From: Trichuris trichiura
Lineage: Eukaryota > Nematoda > Enoplea > Trichinellida > Trichuridae
Length of the DNA stretch: 64,000 bases
NCBI GenBank assembly: GCA_037903355.1
Contig: JBAJFE010000025.1
Coordinates: forward strand, 124,001-188,000
Reading direction: 5' to 3'
Part shown: one piece after another, positions 63,359-64,000 of the stretch
How positions within the stretch are numbered: position 1 is the first letter of the stretch
How the letters are laid out: every line of letters starts with the position of its first letter
Notes under the pieces: model-generated
Databases searched by the model: none
Seen by the model: the letters and a program-made list of their open reading frames with translations, nothing else
What the model was told of the DNA's origin: nothing
Program-made: the position numbers and the translations under genes

Positions 63359-64000
63359 CTTCAAGCAGAAAACTTGTTGTCATTACACTCTGTATCACTT
63401 TCTCTGAAAAGGCCAAAGACCGAGTGCTAAATGGTCAGCAGCTCTTTCAGCAGGCTTGCATAACCGGTTACTAAAAGGGATGACAGAACTAGTCTGCAAT
63501 CATTCAGATAGGACCATTAAATAAGCATGCTACGCATGCAAGCGAGCAGAGAAAAATTTGCCACAATAGGATTGCCCGCCGTGTCTGTCATCACCATGCA
63601 TCAGCTACGTTCATTGAATGCTGCTAATTTTATTCCCCGAATACAAATACGATTTTTTTTCTAGTTCGTCATTGCAACTACTGACACGTCACCATGCACG
63701 TGCTTCTTCGGTAAAGCTGTACCGTGAATTTGACATAATGAATAAATCGAACGCATAACAAGCCAGGGCTAGCTAAATCCGTCAGACTAAAAAGATCAAA
63801 ATTTTTATCCACAAAAGGCTAACCACAAAACTCCTACCGTCAAAATATGCGAACCTTATTACTTTCAAACCCGCAAGGTAATTCATTGCATGCTTATGAA
63901 ACTTACGTCAATTTTCAAGATGGCGACGTAGCCAAACAACTTACTCGAGCTACGTTCATTAAGCGCCTACTTTAGGCCGATCGCATAAAAACTAAATACA
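63359..64000. other. ABCA upstream region, no gene seen
   Basis: Should hold the 5' UTR and promoter of the ABCA gene, which reads leftwards. I see no clear TATA box or other gene to the window edge. Confidence 0.4.

Overview
The window is nuclear DNA of an invertebrate animal, most likely a nematode. The genes are split by very short introns (mostly 39-86 nt), they match animal families (Tctex dynein light chain, UBE2W, ZIP13, serine racemase, p90 RSK, ABCA transporter), and the gaps hold decayed Penelope-like, Tigger/pogo and Gag remnants. Whipworm-type (Trichuris) nematodes would fit, but the species is an inference. There is no sign of operons, rRNA, tRNA or CRISPR.

Layout. At 1.5-2.1 kb a Tctex-type dynein light chain gene lies on the + strand. 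From 3 to 8.2 kb is a repeat nest: a composite terminal-inverted-repeat element, a 267-bp near-perfect foldback, a decayed Penelope-like element (PLE) and a Gag scrap. From 8.56 to 10.48 kb is a three-exon gene for a low-complexity protein with one membrane anchor. UBE2W (13.1-14.0 kb, -) and a single-exon ZIP13 zinc transporter (17.0-18.0 kb, -) follow. At 22.0-22.5 kb is a tiny two-exon gene with its own CRE, TATA box and poly(A) signal. It encodes a secreted precursor ending in a cationic two-cysteine peptide and is the most novel item here. Serine racemase/threonine dehydratase (25.2-27.4 kb, -, 8 exons) and a full p90 ribosomal S6 kinase (28.0-38.0 kb, -, 18 exons, 742 aa) come next. From 38 to 55 kb I find no intact gene, only relics: PLE fragments, a miniature inverted-repeat element, an internally deleted Tigger element with both ends, a purine tract and one clean hairpin. 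The right end is filled by a full-length ABCA-type transporter (55.1-63.4 kb, -, 21 exons, 1692 aa).

Exon structures were assembled by hand from splice signals, reading phase and family motifs. All junctions of the RSK, ABCA, serine racemase and UBE2W models keep phase. Both RSK and ABCA need one GC-AG intron with a GCGAG donor. The 5' exons of the dynein gene and the first two exons of the low-complexity gene are less certain.

The genes do not form one pathway: they are unrelated housekeeping, signalling and transport genes. The repeats are linked. The PLE 3' region, the composite element and the small inverted-repeat elements share a GCTGACGAC...GAAAGC type motif, and three foldbacks match each other. 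The mobile fraction therefore looks like one or two PLE-related families and their offspring.
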